A stretch of DNA of 64,000 nt. It comes from Brenneria roseae subsp. roseae. Its GTDB lineage: Bacteria > Pseudomonadota > Gammaproteobacteria > Enterobacterales > Enterobacteriaceae. A program made the translations under genes and the position numbers. Positions 17,465 through 26,339 of this stretch are shown here, in pieces (position 1 is the first letter of the stretch; each line of letters starts with the position of its first letter). Below the pieces are notes generated by a model. The model searched no databases. It saw only the letters and a program-made list of their open reading frames with translations, and was not told the origin of the DNA. The stretch spans positions 62,001-126,000 of the forward strand of contig NZ_KZ819022.1 in assembly GCF_003115845.1 (NCBI RefSeq). Direction: 5' to 3'.

Positions 17465-18238
17465 ATGACTACATTAAGCAAACTGGCTGTTGGTGTTCTG
17501 GTTGCCGCGGGTCTTGTATCATTCCAGGCAGGCGCGAAAGAGTGGAAAGAAATTCGTATTGCGACGGAAGGCACTTACAAGCCTTTCAGCTATATTGAAA
17601 ACGGAAAACTTACCGGTTTTGACGTTGATATAGCGAATGCACTTTGCGAGAAGATGCAGGCAAAATGCAGCATCGTTTCTCAGGAATGGGACGGTATGAT
17701 CCCCGGACTGATGTCTGGTAAATATGATGCGATCGTCGCAAGCATGTCGATTACCGCCGAGCGTATGAAAAGGATCGATTTCACGGATAAATATTACGCC
17801 ACCCCGGCTCGTTTCATCGCGGCCAAAGACAGTGAGGTCACGACTACCTCCCCGGAGGCGCTTAAAGACGTGACCGTTGGCGCTCAGGGATCGACGACCC
17901 AGGCTTCCTATCTCGAAGACAAATATAAAGACACTGACGTAAAACTGTATAAGACGGTTGATGATGCCAATATGGATCTGGCGAACGGACGCATTGATTT
18001 AGTGTTTTCTGACGCCGCGATTCTTTCCGACTGGATGAAATCAAAGGATGGCAGCTGCTGTAAATTTGTTGGAGAAGATGTACGCGATGAGAAGTATTTG
18101 GGAGAGGGAAAAGGTGTCGGTATTCGTAAATCGGACGCCGATCTGCGGGAGCAATTCAATACCGCAATCAAGGAAATTATCGCGGATGGAACATTCGACA
18201 AAATCAACCAGAAATATTTCGATTTCTCAATCAAGTAA
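17465..18238 (+). CDS. Periplasmic Lys/Arg/ornithine-type binding protein
   Basis: The 257-residue protein has a signal peptide (about residues 1-24, ending FQAGA-K) and SBP_bac_3 motifs typical of ArgT/HisJ: IRIATEGTYKPFSYIENGKL, GFDVDIANALCEKM, DAIVASMSITAERMKRIDFT. A Cys pair (SCCKF) lies near residue 198. Start 17465 follows GGGGGC. It leads a four-gene importer operon and, given the neighbouring kinase and phospho-lyase, may bind 5-hydroxylysine or a related basic amino acid. Confidence 0.88.
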   Translation: MTTLSKLAVGVLVAAGLVSFQAGAKEWKEIRIATEGTYKPFSYIENGKLTGFDVDIANALCEKMQAKCSIVSQEWDGMIPGLMSGKYDAIVASMSITAERMKRIDFTDKYYATPARFIAAKDSEVTTTSPEALKDVTVGAQGSTTQASYLEDKYKDTDVKLYKTVDDANMDLANGRIDLVFSDAAILSDWMKSKDGSCCKFVGEDVRDEKYLGEGKGVGIRKSDADLREQFNTAIKEIIADGTFDKINQKYFDFSIK

Positions 18239-18273
18239 TATGATGTGATTGGTGCACAAACGTAGGTAAAGCT

Positions 18274-18984
18274 ATGGTTGATTACTTAAACTATTTGTCT
18301 TTTGGAAGTGAAGGATGGGCTAAGCCCATCCTTTCCGGAGCATTACTTACGATCGAGTTGGCGTTGGCAACATTGCCGTTTGGTCTTGTTGCCGGCTTGC
18401 TGTTGGCAAATGGGATGAATAGCCAGAAATTATGGTTACAGAAACTGTGCATCATTTATGGCACGGTATTCAGAGCGCTTCCTGAGTTGCTGACTATTTT
18501 TATTATTTATTATGGTTCTCAACTGGCGATCAAAAGCTTCAGCGATACCATGGGGTGGGAAACGCCGCAGATAAATGGTTTTATTGCCGGGCTGATTGCG
18601 TTGGGCGTCGTATTTTCCGCTTTTTCCTGTGAAATTTTTTACACCGCCTTACGGACTATTCCAAAAGGACAGTATGAAGCGGCTTATGCCCTGGGATTAT
18701 CAACGAAGAGCAGCTATTTCCGCGTTACCCTGCCGCAAATTTGGCGAATTGCTTTGCCGGGATTAGGGAATGTCTGGTTGGTGCTGTTGAAGGATACTTC
18801 ACTGGTATCGGTGATTGCATTATCGGACCTGATGCGGCAAACCTATGTAGCGGTAAATTCAACAAAAGAACCTTTCTTCTTTTATGCGCTGGCTTGTGCC
18901 ATTTATCTGGTGTTTTCGGCGGTTTCGGGCGTAATACTCAGTTTTCTTGAGCGCCGCACGAACAGATTCTATGTACGGGGTTAA
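18274..18984 (+). CDS. Amino-acid ABC transporter permease (HisQ-like)
   Basis: The 236-residue membrane protein has the HisMQ motifs VFRALPELLTIFIIYYGSQL and the EAA loop GQYEAAYALGLSTKSSYFRV. It follows the binding-protein gene by 35 bases and precedes the second permease by 3 bases. The two permeases form the membrane channel of the importer. Confidence 0.88.
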   Translation: MVDYLNYLSFGSEGWAKPILSGALLTIELALATLPFGLVAGLLLANGMNSQKLWLQKLCIIYGTVFRALPELLTIFIIYYGSQLAIKSFSDTMGWETPQINGFIAGLIALGVVFSAFSCEIFYTALRTIPKGQYEAAYALGLSTKSSYFRVTLPQIWRIALPGLGNVWLVLLKDTSLVSVIALSDLMRQTYVAVNSTKEPFFFYALACAIYLVFSAVSGVILSFLERRTNRFYVRG

Positions 18985-18987
18985 ACC

Positions 18988-19671
18988 ATGTTAGAGCTTC
19001 TGGAACAATATGGACCCCGAATGTTGGCGGGGCTGGGATTAACGTTAAATATCGTCCTGATCTCTGTTTTTATCGGGGCAATAATTTCTGTTTTAATTTT
19101 GGCTATGCGGTTATCTTCTCTTGGCTTTTTACGCAAGATGGCATATGTCTATATTTATTTCTTCCGCGGTACGCCGCTTCTGGCGCAAACGTTCCTTGTC
19201 TATTATGGCGCCGGACAATTCCGGCATGAACTTCAGCATATAGAATTATGGTGGTTTTTCCGTGAAGCGTACTGGTGCACGATATTCACGTTTAGCCTGA
19301 ATACTGCCGCTTATCAGACGGAAATATGGCGTGGCGCCATACAGTCTGTACCTGCCGGACAGCAGGAAGCGATTTATGCTCTCGGAATGAGTAGAACCGA
19401 CGGTTTTCTGAAGGTCATTTTACCCCAGTCTGCAATTATTGCGCTGCGGCCATTGGGTAATGAACTTATCCTGATGCTCAAATCTTCGGCTATTGCCAGT
19501 ACCATCACGGTTATGGAAGTGATGGGAACCACTGCGCTGGCATTCTCCAGAACGTTTGATTTCCAGGTTTATTTATGGGCTGCGGTTATTTATCTGGTGA
19601 TGGTGGAAATAATACGCCGGATAATTTTATTGATAAGTCAGCGTTTATCTAAACATTTAACTAAAGCCTGA
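18988..19671 (+). CDS. Amino-acid ABC transporter permease (HisM-like)
   Basis: The 227-residue protein is the partner permease, with FFRGTPLLAQTFLVYYGAGQ and the EAA loop GQQEAIYALGMSRTDGFLKV. The gene begins 3 bases after its partner, which indicates coupled translation. The W-rich segment around residue 85 (ELWWFFREAYWC) is typical for HisM. Confidence 0.88.
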   Translation: MLELLEQYGPRMLAGLGLTLNIVLISVFIGAIISVLILAMRLSSLGFLRKMAYVYIYFFRGTPLLAQTFLVYYGAGQFRHELQHIELWWFFREAYWCTIFTFSLNTAAYQTEIWRGAIQSVPAGQQEAIYALGMSRTDGFLKVILPQSAIIALRPLGNELILMLKSSAIASTITVMEVMGTTALAFSRTFDFQVYLWAAVIYLVMVEIIRRIILLISQRLSKHLTKA

Positions 19672-19690
19672 AAATATCGTAGGTGTGATA

Positions 19691-20446
19691 ATGAACTCAA
19701 AATCTTCAGACAATAAAATCATTGTTCAGTTTCTTAGTGTGAATAAGTGGTATGGGGATTATCACGCCTTGAATAATATCGACCTCAATATCACTAAAGG
19801 CGAAAGAATTGTCGTCTGCGGACCTTCCGGTAGTGGAAAATCCACCCTGATTCGTTGTGTGAACGGTCTTGAGAAATATCAGGAAGGCCGGCTGGTGGTT
19901 AATGGCACCGATCTGGGCGTCACCCGTACCGGAGATGATAAAGTGCGTTGCGAGACGGGGATGGTATTTCAGAGTTTCAACTTGTTCCCGCACCTGACGG
20001 CGTTGGAAAACTGCATGCTTGCGCCGCAGTCGGTGTTGAAATTGTCAAAAACTGAAGCTCGTGAAAGAGCGGTCAAACATCTGACCAGGGTGGGGATGGA
20101 TCATAAAATAGATCAGTATCCCAGTCAGTTATCAGGCGGCCAGCAGCAACGCGTGGCTATCGCCCGGGCTCTTTGCATGTCGCCCCAGGTATTACTTTTG
20201 GACGAGCCGACTTCTGCTTTGGATCCTGAAATGGTGAAAGAAGTGCTTGATGTCATTCTGTCACTTGCTGAAAGCGGAATTACCATGATGTGTGTAACGC
20301 ATGAAATGGATTTTGCCCGTAAGGCTGCGGATAGAGTTATTTTTATGGATCAGGGGCAGATTATAGAAATCAGTGCCCCGAACGTCTTTTTCACCAATCC
20401 GCAATCAGAGCGGGCTCGTCAGTTTATTGGACAGATTTCGCACTAA
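19691..20446 (+). CDS. Amino-acid ABC transporter ATP-binding protein (HisP/GlnQ-like)
   Basis: The 251-residue ATPase carries Walker [11 protein letters not shown]-loop [11 protein letters not shown], signature [16 protein letters not shown], Walker [14 protein letters not shown] and the switch His in VTHEMDF. ATG 19691 follows AGGTG; a GTG six bases upstream is possible. It is strikingly like the other polar amino-acid ATPase at 8262, as expected within this family. It ends 23 bases from the convergent GntR gene. Confidence 0.9.
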   Translation: MNSKSSDNKIIVQFLSVNKWYGDYHALNNIDLNITKGERIVVCGPSGSGKSTLIRCVNGLEKYQEGRLVVNGTDLGVTRTGDDKVRCETGMVFQSFNLFPHLTALENCMLAPQSVLKLSKTEARERAVKHLTRVGMDHKIDQYPSQLSGGQQQRVAIARALCMSPQVLLLDEPTSALDPEMVKEVLDVILSLAESGITMMCVTHEMDFARKAADRVIFMDQGQIIEISAPNVFFTNPQSERARQFIGQISH

Positions 20447-20469
20447 ATGACAGGCCGCTGCCAATATGT

Positions 20470-21216
20470 TTACCCCAGCAGCTGTTGCAGCCCTGATTTT
20501 GTTTCCAGCTGTGCCAGAAGCGCATCGTTTTTTTCAAAGTAATGACGGTGTTTTTCCAACAGTATCATCAGGCTATCGTAAATTTCGAGATTGATTGTCA
20601 TTAGTTTATGTGCGCTATCTTCATCACGATCGCGTATGGCCTGATAAAGGACGCTGTGTTCTTTGATAACCGATTCGTAATGCTGTTCTACAGAGAAGGC
20701 CAGACGGCGGACACGGTCCAGGTGCCCGGTGCCGCCGTGAAGCGTCAGCCAGATTTCCGATTTATTAGCGCATTTGGCAATGAGCTTGTGAAACGCATCA
20801 TCAAGCGCGAAGAAGTAGTTGGTATTTTCGCCAGAGGCTGCAAATTTTTGGCGGTTGATTATCTCTTCAAATTCAATCGCCATTTCTTCATTAAAGAAGC
20901 GGGCGGCCAGACGGGCAATCCGCGGCTCAAGGGATTCACGTAAAAATTGACCATCAAGCACCATTTTTATGTCGATGGGACTAACGAAGGTTCCCTGATT
21001 GGGCCTGACAATAATGAGGTTTTGGGCCGCCAGGGAGAGTAGGGCCTCGCGCACGGGTGTCCGGGAGAGACCAAGCTGTGCGGCAATTTCCTTTTCCTGA
21101 ATGATTTCACCAGGAGGAAGACGCATCGCTATGATGGCATCGCGCATCAGGGTGAAGACCTGCATGGTCTTTGGTAAACGATGGTCGAGCATATCTGTGG
21201 AAAAAAGGAAACTCAT
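20470..21216 (-). CDS. GntR-family regulator with FCD domain
   Basis: The 248-residue protein has an N-terminal winged helix (about 15-80: MRLPPGEIIQEKEIAAQLGL, SRTPVREALLSLAAQNLI) and an all-helical FCD effector domain with metal-site-type histidines (FHKLIA; EHSVLYQAI). Such regulators usually sense small carboxylates or amino acids. It sits between the basic amino-acid importer and the kinase/phospho-lyase genes, and a CAATATATCA element lies in all three promoters, so it probably controls the whole cluster and itself. Confidence 0.9.
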   Translation of the reverse strand: MSFLFSTDMLDHRLPKTMQVFTLMRDAIIAMRLPPGEIIQEKEIAAQLGLSRTPVREALLSLAAQNLIIVRPNQGTFVSPIDIKMVLDGQFLRESLEPRIARLAARFFNEEMAIEFEEIINRQKFAASGENTNYFFALDDAFHKLIAKCANKSEIWLTLHGGTGHLDRVRRLAFSVEQHYESVIKEHSVLYQAIRDRDEDSAHKLMTINLEIYDSLMILLEKHRHYFEKNDALLAQLETKSGLQQLLG

Positions 21217-21263
21217 TGATACACCTCATGAAAGCCGGGCTATAGTGCAAAAATTAATGCATA

Positions 21264-21275
21264 CCAATATATCAC
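21264..21275. promoter_or_regulatory. Candidate GntR operator in the gntR promoter
   Basis: CCAATATATCAC lies 48 bases upstream of the GntR start codon and is identical over 12 bases to the element at 21452-21463 in front of the kinase gene. The two copies lie in the same divergent region, compatible with autoregulation. Confidence 0.55.
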
Positions 21276-21451
21276 GAATGAGGTTGGAAACAGATGGAAA
21301 AAGGTCATCCTCTTTTTGTTTGCAACTGAAAAGGCAACAGCCTGATGATCAAGCCGGTAAAACCGGCAAGGCTTATTATTATTTTTTCTTATGATGGGCT
21401 TTTAACTCGCAATTTAAGCCATTAATGGCTTTATTTGAGACATCTGATATG

Positions 21452-21463
21452 CCAATATATCAC
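21452..21463. promoter_or_regulatory. Candidate GntR operator upstream of the kinase gene
   Basis: CCAATATATCAC at 21452-21463 lies 27 bases upstream of the kinase start codon, overlapping the probable promoter or early leader. It matches the copy near the GntR gene over all 12 bases and the copy near 17428 over ten. Confidence 0.55.
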
Positions 21464-21489
21464 TCATCGATAATCAACGGTGCTTACTC

Positions 21490-22548
21490 ATGTCAGAGAA
21501 TATGATATCTGAAAAGAATGCTTCAGAAGCATTAACCGCAAAGCAGAGTGATATCGATCTCTGCTTTGCCGAATTAGTCCTGAAACGGCATTACGCAATT
21601 AACAAGGAAGTGAAAAAACTGCACAGTGAGCGCGATCAGACCTTTCTGGTGGGTACTGAGTATGCTGATAAGTACATAATCAAATTCACTCATCCAAGTG
21701 AAGATCCGCTGGTTAGTAATTTCCAGACTGAAATGATGCGTTATATCAACGAGCATGCGCCAGAATTTCCGATTCAAAAGGTTATTCCGACAATAAGTGG
21801 AGACTATGAACTTAGTCTGGACTGTCTCGGGCAACAGCGCACGGTTCGCGTCGTCAGCTATCTGGAAGGAATGCTGATGGCAAACGCGCCCCAGACTGCG
21901 AAACAAAAACGCAATCTGGGTCGGCTGGGCGGCAAACTGACCGGGATATTATCCGGGTTTAAACACCCCGGGCAGGACCATGTTTTGCTGTGGGATATCC
22001 AGCATGCTTCGCAACTACGTAGCTATATGTCTGCCGTGATCGCGCCGGAACGGCAGGCTATGCTCAATTTTTGCCTCGGTAATTTCGAACAGCGGGTTAA
22101 ACCGCGACTGCCGTCTTTGCGAAAAAGCATCGTACATAATGATTTGAATGGGGATAACGTATTAGTGGATCCCCGCTATACCGATAATGTTACGGCAATT
22201 CTCGATTTCGGCGATTCGGTGTATACCGCGATCGTCAACGATATTGCGGTAGGGGCAAGTTACCAGCTTGGGCTAGATGAAACGTTGCTTGAGGGGGCCC
22301 TGGCATTTATTGATGGCTATACCTCGGTTATTCCTCTAACGCCGTCAGAATCCAGCCTGATGTTTGATTTGATTCTGATCCGTATGTTTGTCCGCATTGT
22401 TATTACCGAGTGGCGCGCGCAGCAGTTCCCTGAAAACCGGAAATATATTTTAAGAAATACCGCCATGAGCTGGTTGCAGTTGGAACAGTTGCTGGCGGCG
22501 CCCGTGAATGACATGCGCTCATTATTTCAGTCTGTCTGTAAGGAGTAG
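21490..22548 (+). CDS. APH-fold kinase, hydroxylysine-kinase-like
   Basis: The 352-residue protein has the aminoglycoside-phosphotransferase fold: catalytic loop SIVHNDLNGDNVLVD and metal-binding AILDFGDSV. This is the form seen in human HYKK (AGPHD1), which phosphorylates 5-hydroxy-L-lysine. The next gene is a class III aminotransferase of the phospho-lyase type, and the two enzymes are consecutive steps in hydroxylysine breakdown. Start 21490 is the first ATG of the frame. A homoserine-kinase-like activity is the alternative. Confidence 0.8.
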   Translation: MSENMISEKNASEALTAKQSDIDLCFAELVLKRHYAINKEVKKLHSERDQTFLVGTEYADKYIIKFTHPSEDPLVSNFQTEMMRYINEHAPEFPIQKVIPTISGDYELSLDCLGQQRTVRVVSYLEGMLMANAPQTAKQKRNLGRLGGKLTGILSGFKHPGQDHVLLWDIQHASQLRSYMSAVIAPERQAMLNFCLGNFEQRVKPRLPSLRKSIVHNDLNGDNVLVDPRYTDNVTAILDFGDSVYTAIVNDIAVGASYQLGLDETLLEGALAFIDGYTSVIPLTPSESSLMFDLILIRMFVRIVITEWRAQQFPENRKYILRNTAMSWLQLEQLLAAPVNDMRSLFQSVCKE

Positions 22549-22550
22549 TT

Positions 22551-23900
22551 ATGCCTCAGTCTTTTTCTGCGACAGCCGGTATGCAAAACGGTTTTGATAT
22601 TTCACGACTGAACGAATTGAATCAACGTGAGAAGAATATGGTTACTCGCCGGCAGAAATTACTCGGTCCCTCGTATAAGTTAATGTACGAACATCCGGTG
22701 GAATTTGTCCGGGGCGAAGGTGTCTTTCTTTATGATGCCGAGGGAAATGCCTATCTGGACTGTTATAATAATGTTCCTTCCGTAGGGCATTGTAATCCCG
22801 CGGTGGTTGACGCCGTTTCCAAACAACTGGCCCTATTAAATACGCACACTCGCTATATGGGCGAGAGCATACTCGACTATTCAGAACAGTTGCTGAATAC
22901 GTTTGACTCCGAACTCGGCCATGTAATGTATACCTGTACGGGCAGTGAAGCTGTCGATCTTGCATTGCGTATTGCCAAATTTTACACCGGCGGTACCGGG
23001 ATAATCGTCACTGACTATGCTTATCACGGCATTACCACTACTGTGGCGGCGATTTCCACCACGATGGGCGAATATGTGCCGGTCGATCAGCATGTCAGAA
23101 CTGTCCGCGCTCCCGATGCCTGGCGTGCAGGCGACGGCGTAGATATCGCCCAGCGTCTGGCGGACGATATTGAGGCCGCCATTAAAGACATGCATCGGCA
23201 TGGTATCAAGTTCGCCGGATTTATCGCGGACAGCATATTCTCCACCGACGGTCTGCTGACGGAACCCGCAGGGTTTTTGCAGCAGGCGCTCGGGGTGGTG
23301 CATCAATATGGCGGCGTTTACATCGCTGATGAGGTGCAGCCGGGTTTTGCCCGTACCGGCAGTCATATGTGGGGCTACCAGCGTCATGGCATTGTTCCAG
23401 ACCTGGTGGTGATGGGGAAACCCATGGGTAATGGCCTGCCTATTGCGGGGGTTGTCGCCAAACCCGAACTGCTGGACGATTTTGGGCGTAAGGTTCGCTA
23501 TTTCAACACGTTCGCCGGCAATCCCGTCTGCATCGCTGCCGCGCAGGCGGTATTAAATGAAATCCAGACCAAACATCTGCAAGAAAATTCCAGGATTATA
23601 GGCAACTATCTTTTGAATGGTTTCCGCGCTATCGCTGAAAATTACCCTCAGATAGGTGACGTGCGCGGCGCAGGACTTTACCATGCGATTGAGTTTGTTA
23701 AAGACACCAGGAGTAAGGAGCCGGACGCCGAAGTAACCCGGCAAGTGGTTAGCGAACTGCGTGAACGTCGGGTGTTGATCAGTACGACCGGTAAGGGGGG
23801 AAATAGCTTGAAAATTCGTCCCCTGTTAACATTCAGGCAGGAGCATGCCGATAAGTTGCTCAACACGTTTGAAGATACGCTGAAATCAGTCATAGGTTAA
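22551..23900 (+). CDS. Class III PLP enzyme, phospho-lyase type (PHYKPL-like)
   Basis: The 449-residue protein has the class III aminotransferase fold: CYNNVPSVGHCNPAVVDAVS, cofactor region YTCTGSEAVDLALRIAK, YHGITTTVAAIST, IADEVQPGFARTGSHMW and the Schiff-base Lys in VVMGKPMGNGLPIAGV. This resembles human PHYKPL/ETNPPL, lyases that split phosphohydroxylysine or phosphoethanolamine, rather than true aminotransferases. It starts 2 bases after the kinase stop codon. If the kinase makes 5-phosphohydroxylysine, this enzyme gives ammonia, phosphate and aminoadipate semialdehyde. Confidence 0.82.
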   Translation: MPQSFSATAGMQNGFDISRLNELNQREKNMVTRRQKLLGPSYKLMYEHPVEFVRGEGVFLYDAEGNAYLDCYNNVPSVGHCNPAVVDAVSKQLALLNTHTRYMGESILDYSEQLLNTFDSELGHVMYTCTGSEAVDLALRIAKFYTGGTGIIVTDYAYHGITTTVAAISTTMGEYVPVDQHVRTVRAPDAWRAGDGVDIAQRLADDIEAAIKDMHRHGIKFAGFIADSIFSTDGLLTEPAGFLQQALGVVHQYGGVYIADEVQPGFARTGSHMWGYQRHGIVPDLVVMGKPMGNGLPIAGVVAKPELLDDFGRKVRYFNTFAGNPVCIAAAQAVLNEIQTKHLQENSRIIGNYLLNGFRAIAENYPQIGDVRGAGLYHAIEFVKDTRSKEPDAEVTRQVVSELRERRVLISTTGKGGNSLKIRPLLTFRQEHADKLLNTFEDTLKSVIG

Positions 23901-23915
23901 ACCTAAGGAATTATC

Positions 23916-24794
23916 GTGGCATTCCGTCATGTTCTGATCGTTATCGGTGTTGTCGCCATGTGGGCATTTAATGTCGTGGCGATTAAATTAGGCGTGACGG
24001 AATTGCCGCCGCTGTTCATGACGTTGTTGCGATTTGTTGTGGTTGCCGTCGTCGTCGTGCCTTTTACCCGAATTAACCGGGCGCAATTGCGCACCGTATC
24101 GCTGCTGGCCTTTACCTTCGGTTTCATGCATTTCTCTCTGTTATTTGTGGCGCTACTCTATACCGATGCAGGAACCGCGGCGATCGTCGTTCAACTGGGG
24201 ACGCCTTTTGCCATGATCATGGCAGCGCTGTTCCTCAAAGAAAAACTCCGTTTGATTCAGGTTCTTGGGATCTTGCTTTCGCTTTCCGGGGTCTTTTTCC
24301 TGGCTGGCAGCCCATCGCTGGCATCCGGGCTGGCATTGGTCTTGCTGTTGACCAGCGCGTTGGGATGGGCCATCACAAATATTATCGTGAAAAGTTCTCC
24401 TGCCATACATCCGTTGACGATGGCTGGATGGTTGTCATTCTTTGCGATCCCGATGGTCGGTACGGCGTCGTTGATATTTGAGCACGACCAATTCACTTCC
24501 CTGATTCACTCATCCTGGCGGGGATGGTTTGCGGTACTTTACAGCGCACTTGGTTCATCGGTCATCGCCTATTCTCTGTGGTACTGGTTGTTAAAAAAAT
24601 ATCCAGTGAATAAAGTGATACCGTATTCTTTATTGAGCCCTGTATTTGCTATTTTCATGGGAGCCTATTTCCTTGACGATAGCCTTAATCATTATAAGTT
24701 AATTGGCGCAGCACTTATTGTTGGAGGGATATTTATTGCATTAGTTAATCTTAAAGACATATTCAAAACACCAGGGAAAACCATTGTTAGTTAA
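23916..24794 (+). CDS. EamA-family transporter
   Basis: The 292-residue protein has about ten membrane helices in two EamA repeats (VAMWAFNVVAIKLGVTELPP; YSLLSPVFAIFMGAYFLDDS). The GTG start at 23916 follows AAGGAA. As third gene behind the kinase and phospho-lyase it probably exports a pathway product or a surplus amino acid. Its role in the cluster is inferred from position only. Confidence 0.85.
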   Translation: MAFRHVLIVIGVVAMWAFNVVAIKLGVTELPPLFMTLLRFVVVAVVVVPFTRINRAQLRTVSLLAFTFGFMHFSLLFVALLYTDAGTAAIVVQLGTPFAMIMAALFLKEKLRLIQVLGILLSLSGVFFLAGSPSLASGLALVLLLTSALGWAITNIIVKSSPAIHPLTMAGWLSFFAIPMVGTASLIFEHDQFTSLIHSSWRGWFAVLYSALGSSVIAYSLWYWLLKKYPVNKVIPYSLLSPVFAIFMGAYFLDDSLNHYKLIGAALIVGGIFIALVNLKDIFKTPGKTIVS

Positions 24795-25345
24795 AATAAG
24801 AACGTTTTTAAAACATTATAAATGAATACCAGGCATTTGATGTAAGAAGTTTAAACCGATTCAGCGATGATTCAACAGATGAAATCGTCGATCGGAAGCA
24901 AATCAGGCAGTACGTTGCTTGAGGCTTGGTGAGCGGTGCAACAATGGCGATAGGTCTGCTACCGACCTATCGCCGAATAGGTATCGGGGCTCCGGTATGG
25001 CGCGGGTGCGGAAATCGCCGTGCGCCGGAGAACAAGGAGATGATTAAACAACAAGGCGATATCGTGCCAATTGAGCCATGAAATACAGGCGCTGAACAGA
25101 TAAAACAGGCGCGCCGTTACCATAACATTGCAAAATGAATGGTGGCGGCGCGCCTGTTTCCGTACCCTGACAGATAATAATAGTCAATGCCCGATAGGAA
25201 GCGATAAGCCAGGTGATTGATCGCGTGAATTCCAGTGGATGAGATATAACGCACATTTCTGAAGAGGGAATTATTAATTCCCCTTTTTTATCTCTTCAGT
25301 TGGGTTATTAATACCAAAGAGATTTACGCAAGGGGGAAGAACAAC
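24795..25345. other. Non-coding region with three hairpins
   Basis: This 551-base stretch has no convincing gene. It contains a perfect 11-bp hairpin with a 7-base loop (GGCGATAGGTC 24946-24956, GACCTATCGCC 24964-24974). A large hairpin follows with 13-bp perfect outer arms (25103-25115 and 25147-25159, outer AAACAGGCGCGCC), extended inward by eight more pairs including two G-T. A terminator lies at 25266. It may hold a structured RNA or a relic of inserted DNA. Confidence 0.5.
25266..25289 (+). terminator. Intrinsic terminator ahead of the RpiR gene
   Basis: GGGAATT (25266-25272) pairs with AATTCCC (25276-25282) around a 3-base loop and is followed by CTTTTTT. It would end transcription coming from the EamA side, or attenuate a long RpiR leader, 57 bases before the RpiR start. 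Confidence 0.7.
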
Positions 25346-26203
25346 ATGAACAAAACAGAATTCTCTCAACGCATTGCTCAATTGGATAATCTGACGGAAA
25401 CGGATAAACGCATTGTTGCTTATTTTGATAAGCATTTTCTGTCGATACCCTACAGTAAAGTTATTGATATTTGTAAGGAAATAAACATCGCGAAATCAAC
25501 ACTGGGGCGTTTTATGATAAAAATCGGGTTTAATGGCTTTCAGGATTTTAAACAGTCCACGATTAAACCTGAGCTTCGCAGAAATATTTCTCCAATAGAA
25601 AGATTTAATAGAGAAAACAACATCAACAGCGGGGCGGAGTATATCGAAGGCTATTTCGGTAAAATATCTGAAAACATTAACAATACACTGGAGAAAATCA
25701 ATAAAAAGGATCTGGAAAAGGCTGTTGATCTGATCTGCGATCCGCAAAAAAGATTGTATGTTATCGGGAGCGCCACCGCACATTCGCTAGCGGAATATTT
25801 TTATCTGCTGGGGAGGTATATCAAAAGAGATATCGTTTTACTGGATGCGAATATTGCTAACCTGCCGCATAAGCTGGTTGATTCGCGCAAGGGTGATGTC
25901 TTGTTGGCAATATCATACTATCGGTTTTCCAGTGTGACTACGCGCTTGGTCAGGTGGTTTCATCAGAACCGGGGAGATACGGTGGTGATCACTAACCGTG
26001 ATGTGAATCCGTTCAGCCATTTTGCCACCGCATTGCTCCTTATGGACAGTCAACATGGCGGCCTTTTTAATAGCCGAAGTTCCGGGTTTGTTCTTGTGGA
26101 AGCGTTGGTTAATTATATGGGAGAAGTAACAGGAAATGAACTCGGTAATAACTTTGACGTCATGGAATCATTATTTGAGGAGTTTAATGTCTTTAATAAA
26201 TAG
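25346..26203 (+). CDS. RpiR/MurR-family regulator with SIS domain
   Basis: The 285-residue protein has an N-terminal helix-turn-helix (about 1-75: KVIDICKEINIAKSTLGRFM, IKIGFNGFQDFKQS) and a C-terminal SIS sugar-phosphate-binding domain (LYVIGSATAHSLAEYFYLLG; GDVLLAISYYRFSSVT). The start follows AAGGGGGAAGAACAAC. Its targets are probably the hydrolase, transporter and porin genes downstream. It could sense a phosphorylated metabolite. Confidence 0.85.
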   Translation: MNKTEFSQRIAQLDNLTETDKRIVAYFDKHFLSIPYSKVIDICKEINIAKSTLGRFMIKIGFNGFQDFKQSTIKPELRRNISPIERFNRENNINSGAEYIEGYFGKISENINNTLEKINKKDLEKAVDLICDPQKRLYVIGSATAHSLAEYFYLLGRYIKRDIVLLDANIANLPHKLVDSRKGDVLLAISYYRFSSVTTRLVRWFHQNRGDTVVITNRDVNPFSHFATALLLMDSQHGGLFNSRSSGFVLVEALVNYMGEVTGNELGNNFDVMESLFEEFNVFNK

Positions 26204-26339
26204 TGATTAAATATTTTAAAAGTAAACTTCTGGTTTAATTCCTATATATGAGTATCTGTCTATAGATAGCTCTATATTATCACTGCAATAAACATAGCAG
26301 ATAAATCTTTGCTGTTTTCTATCAAAAGAGGTTTGAATT

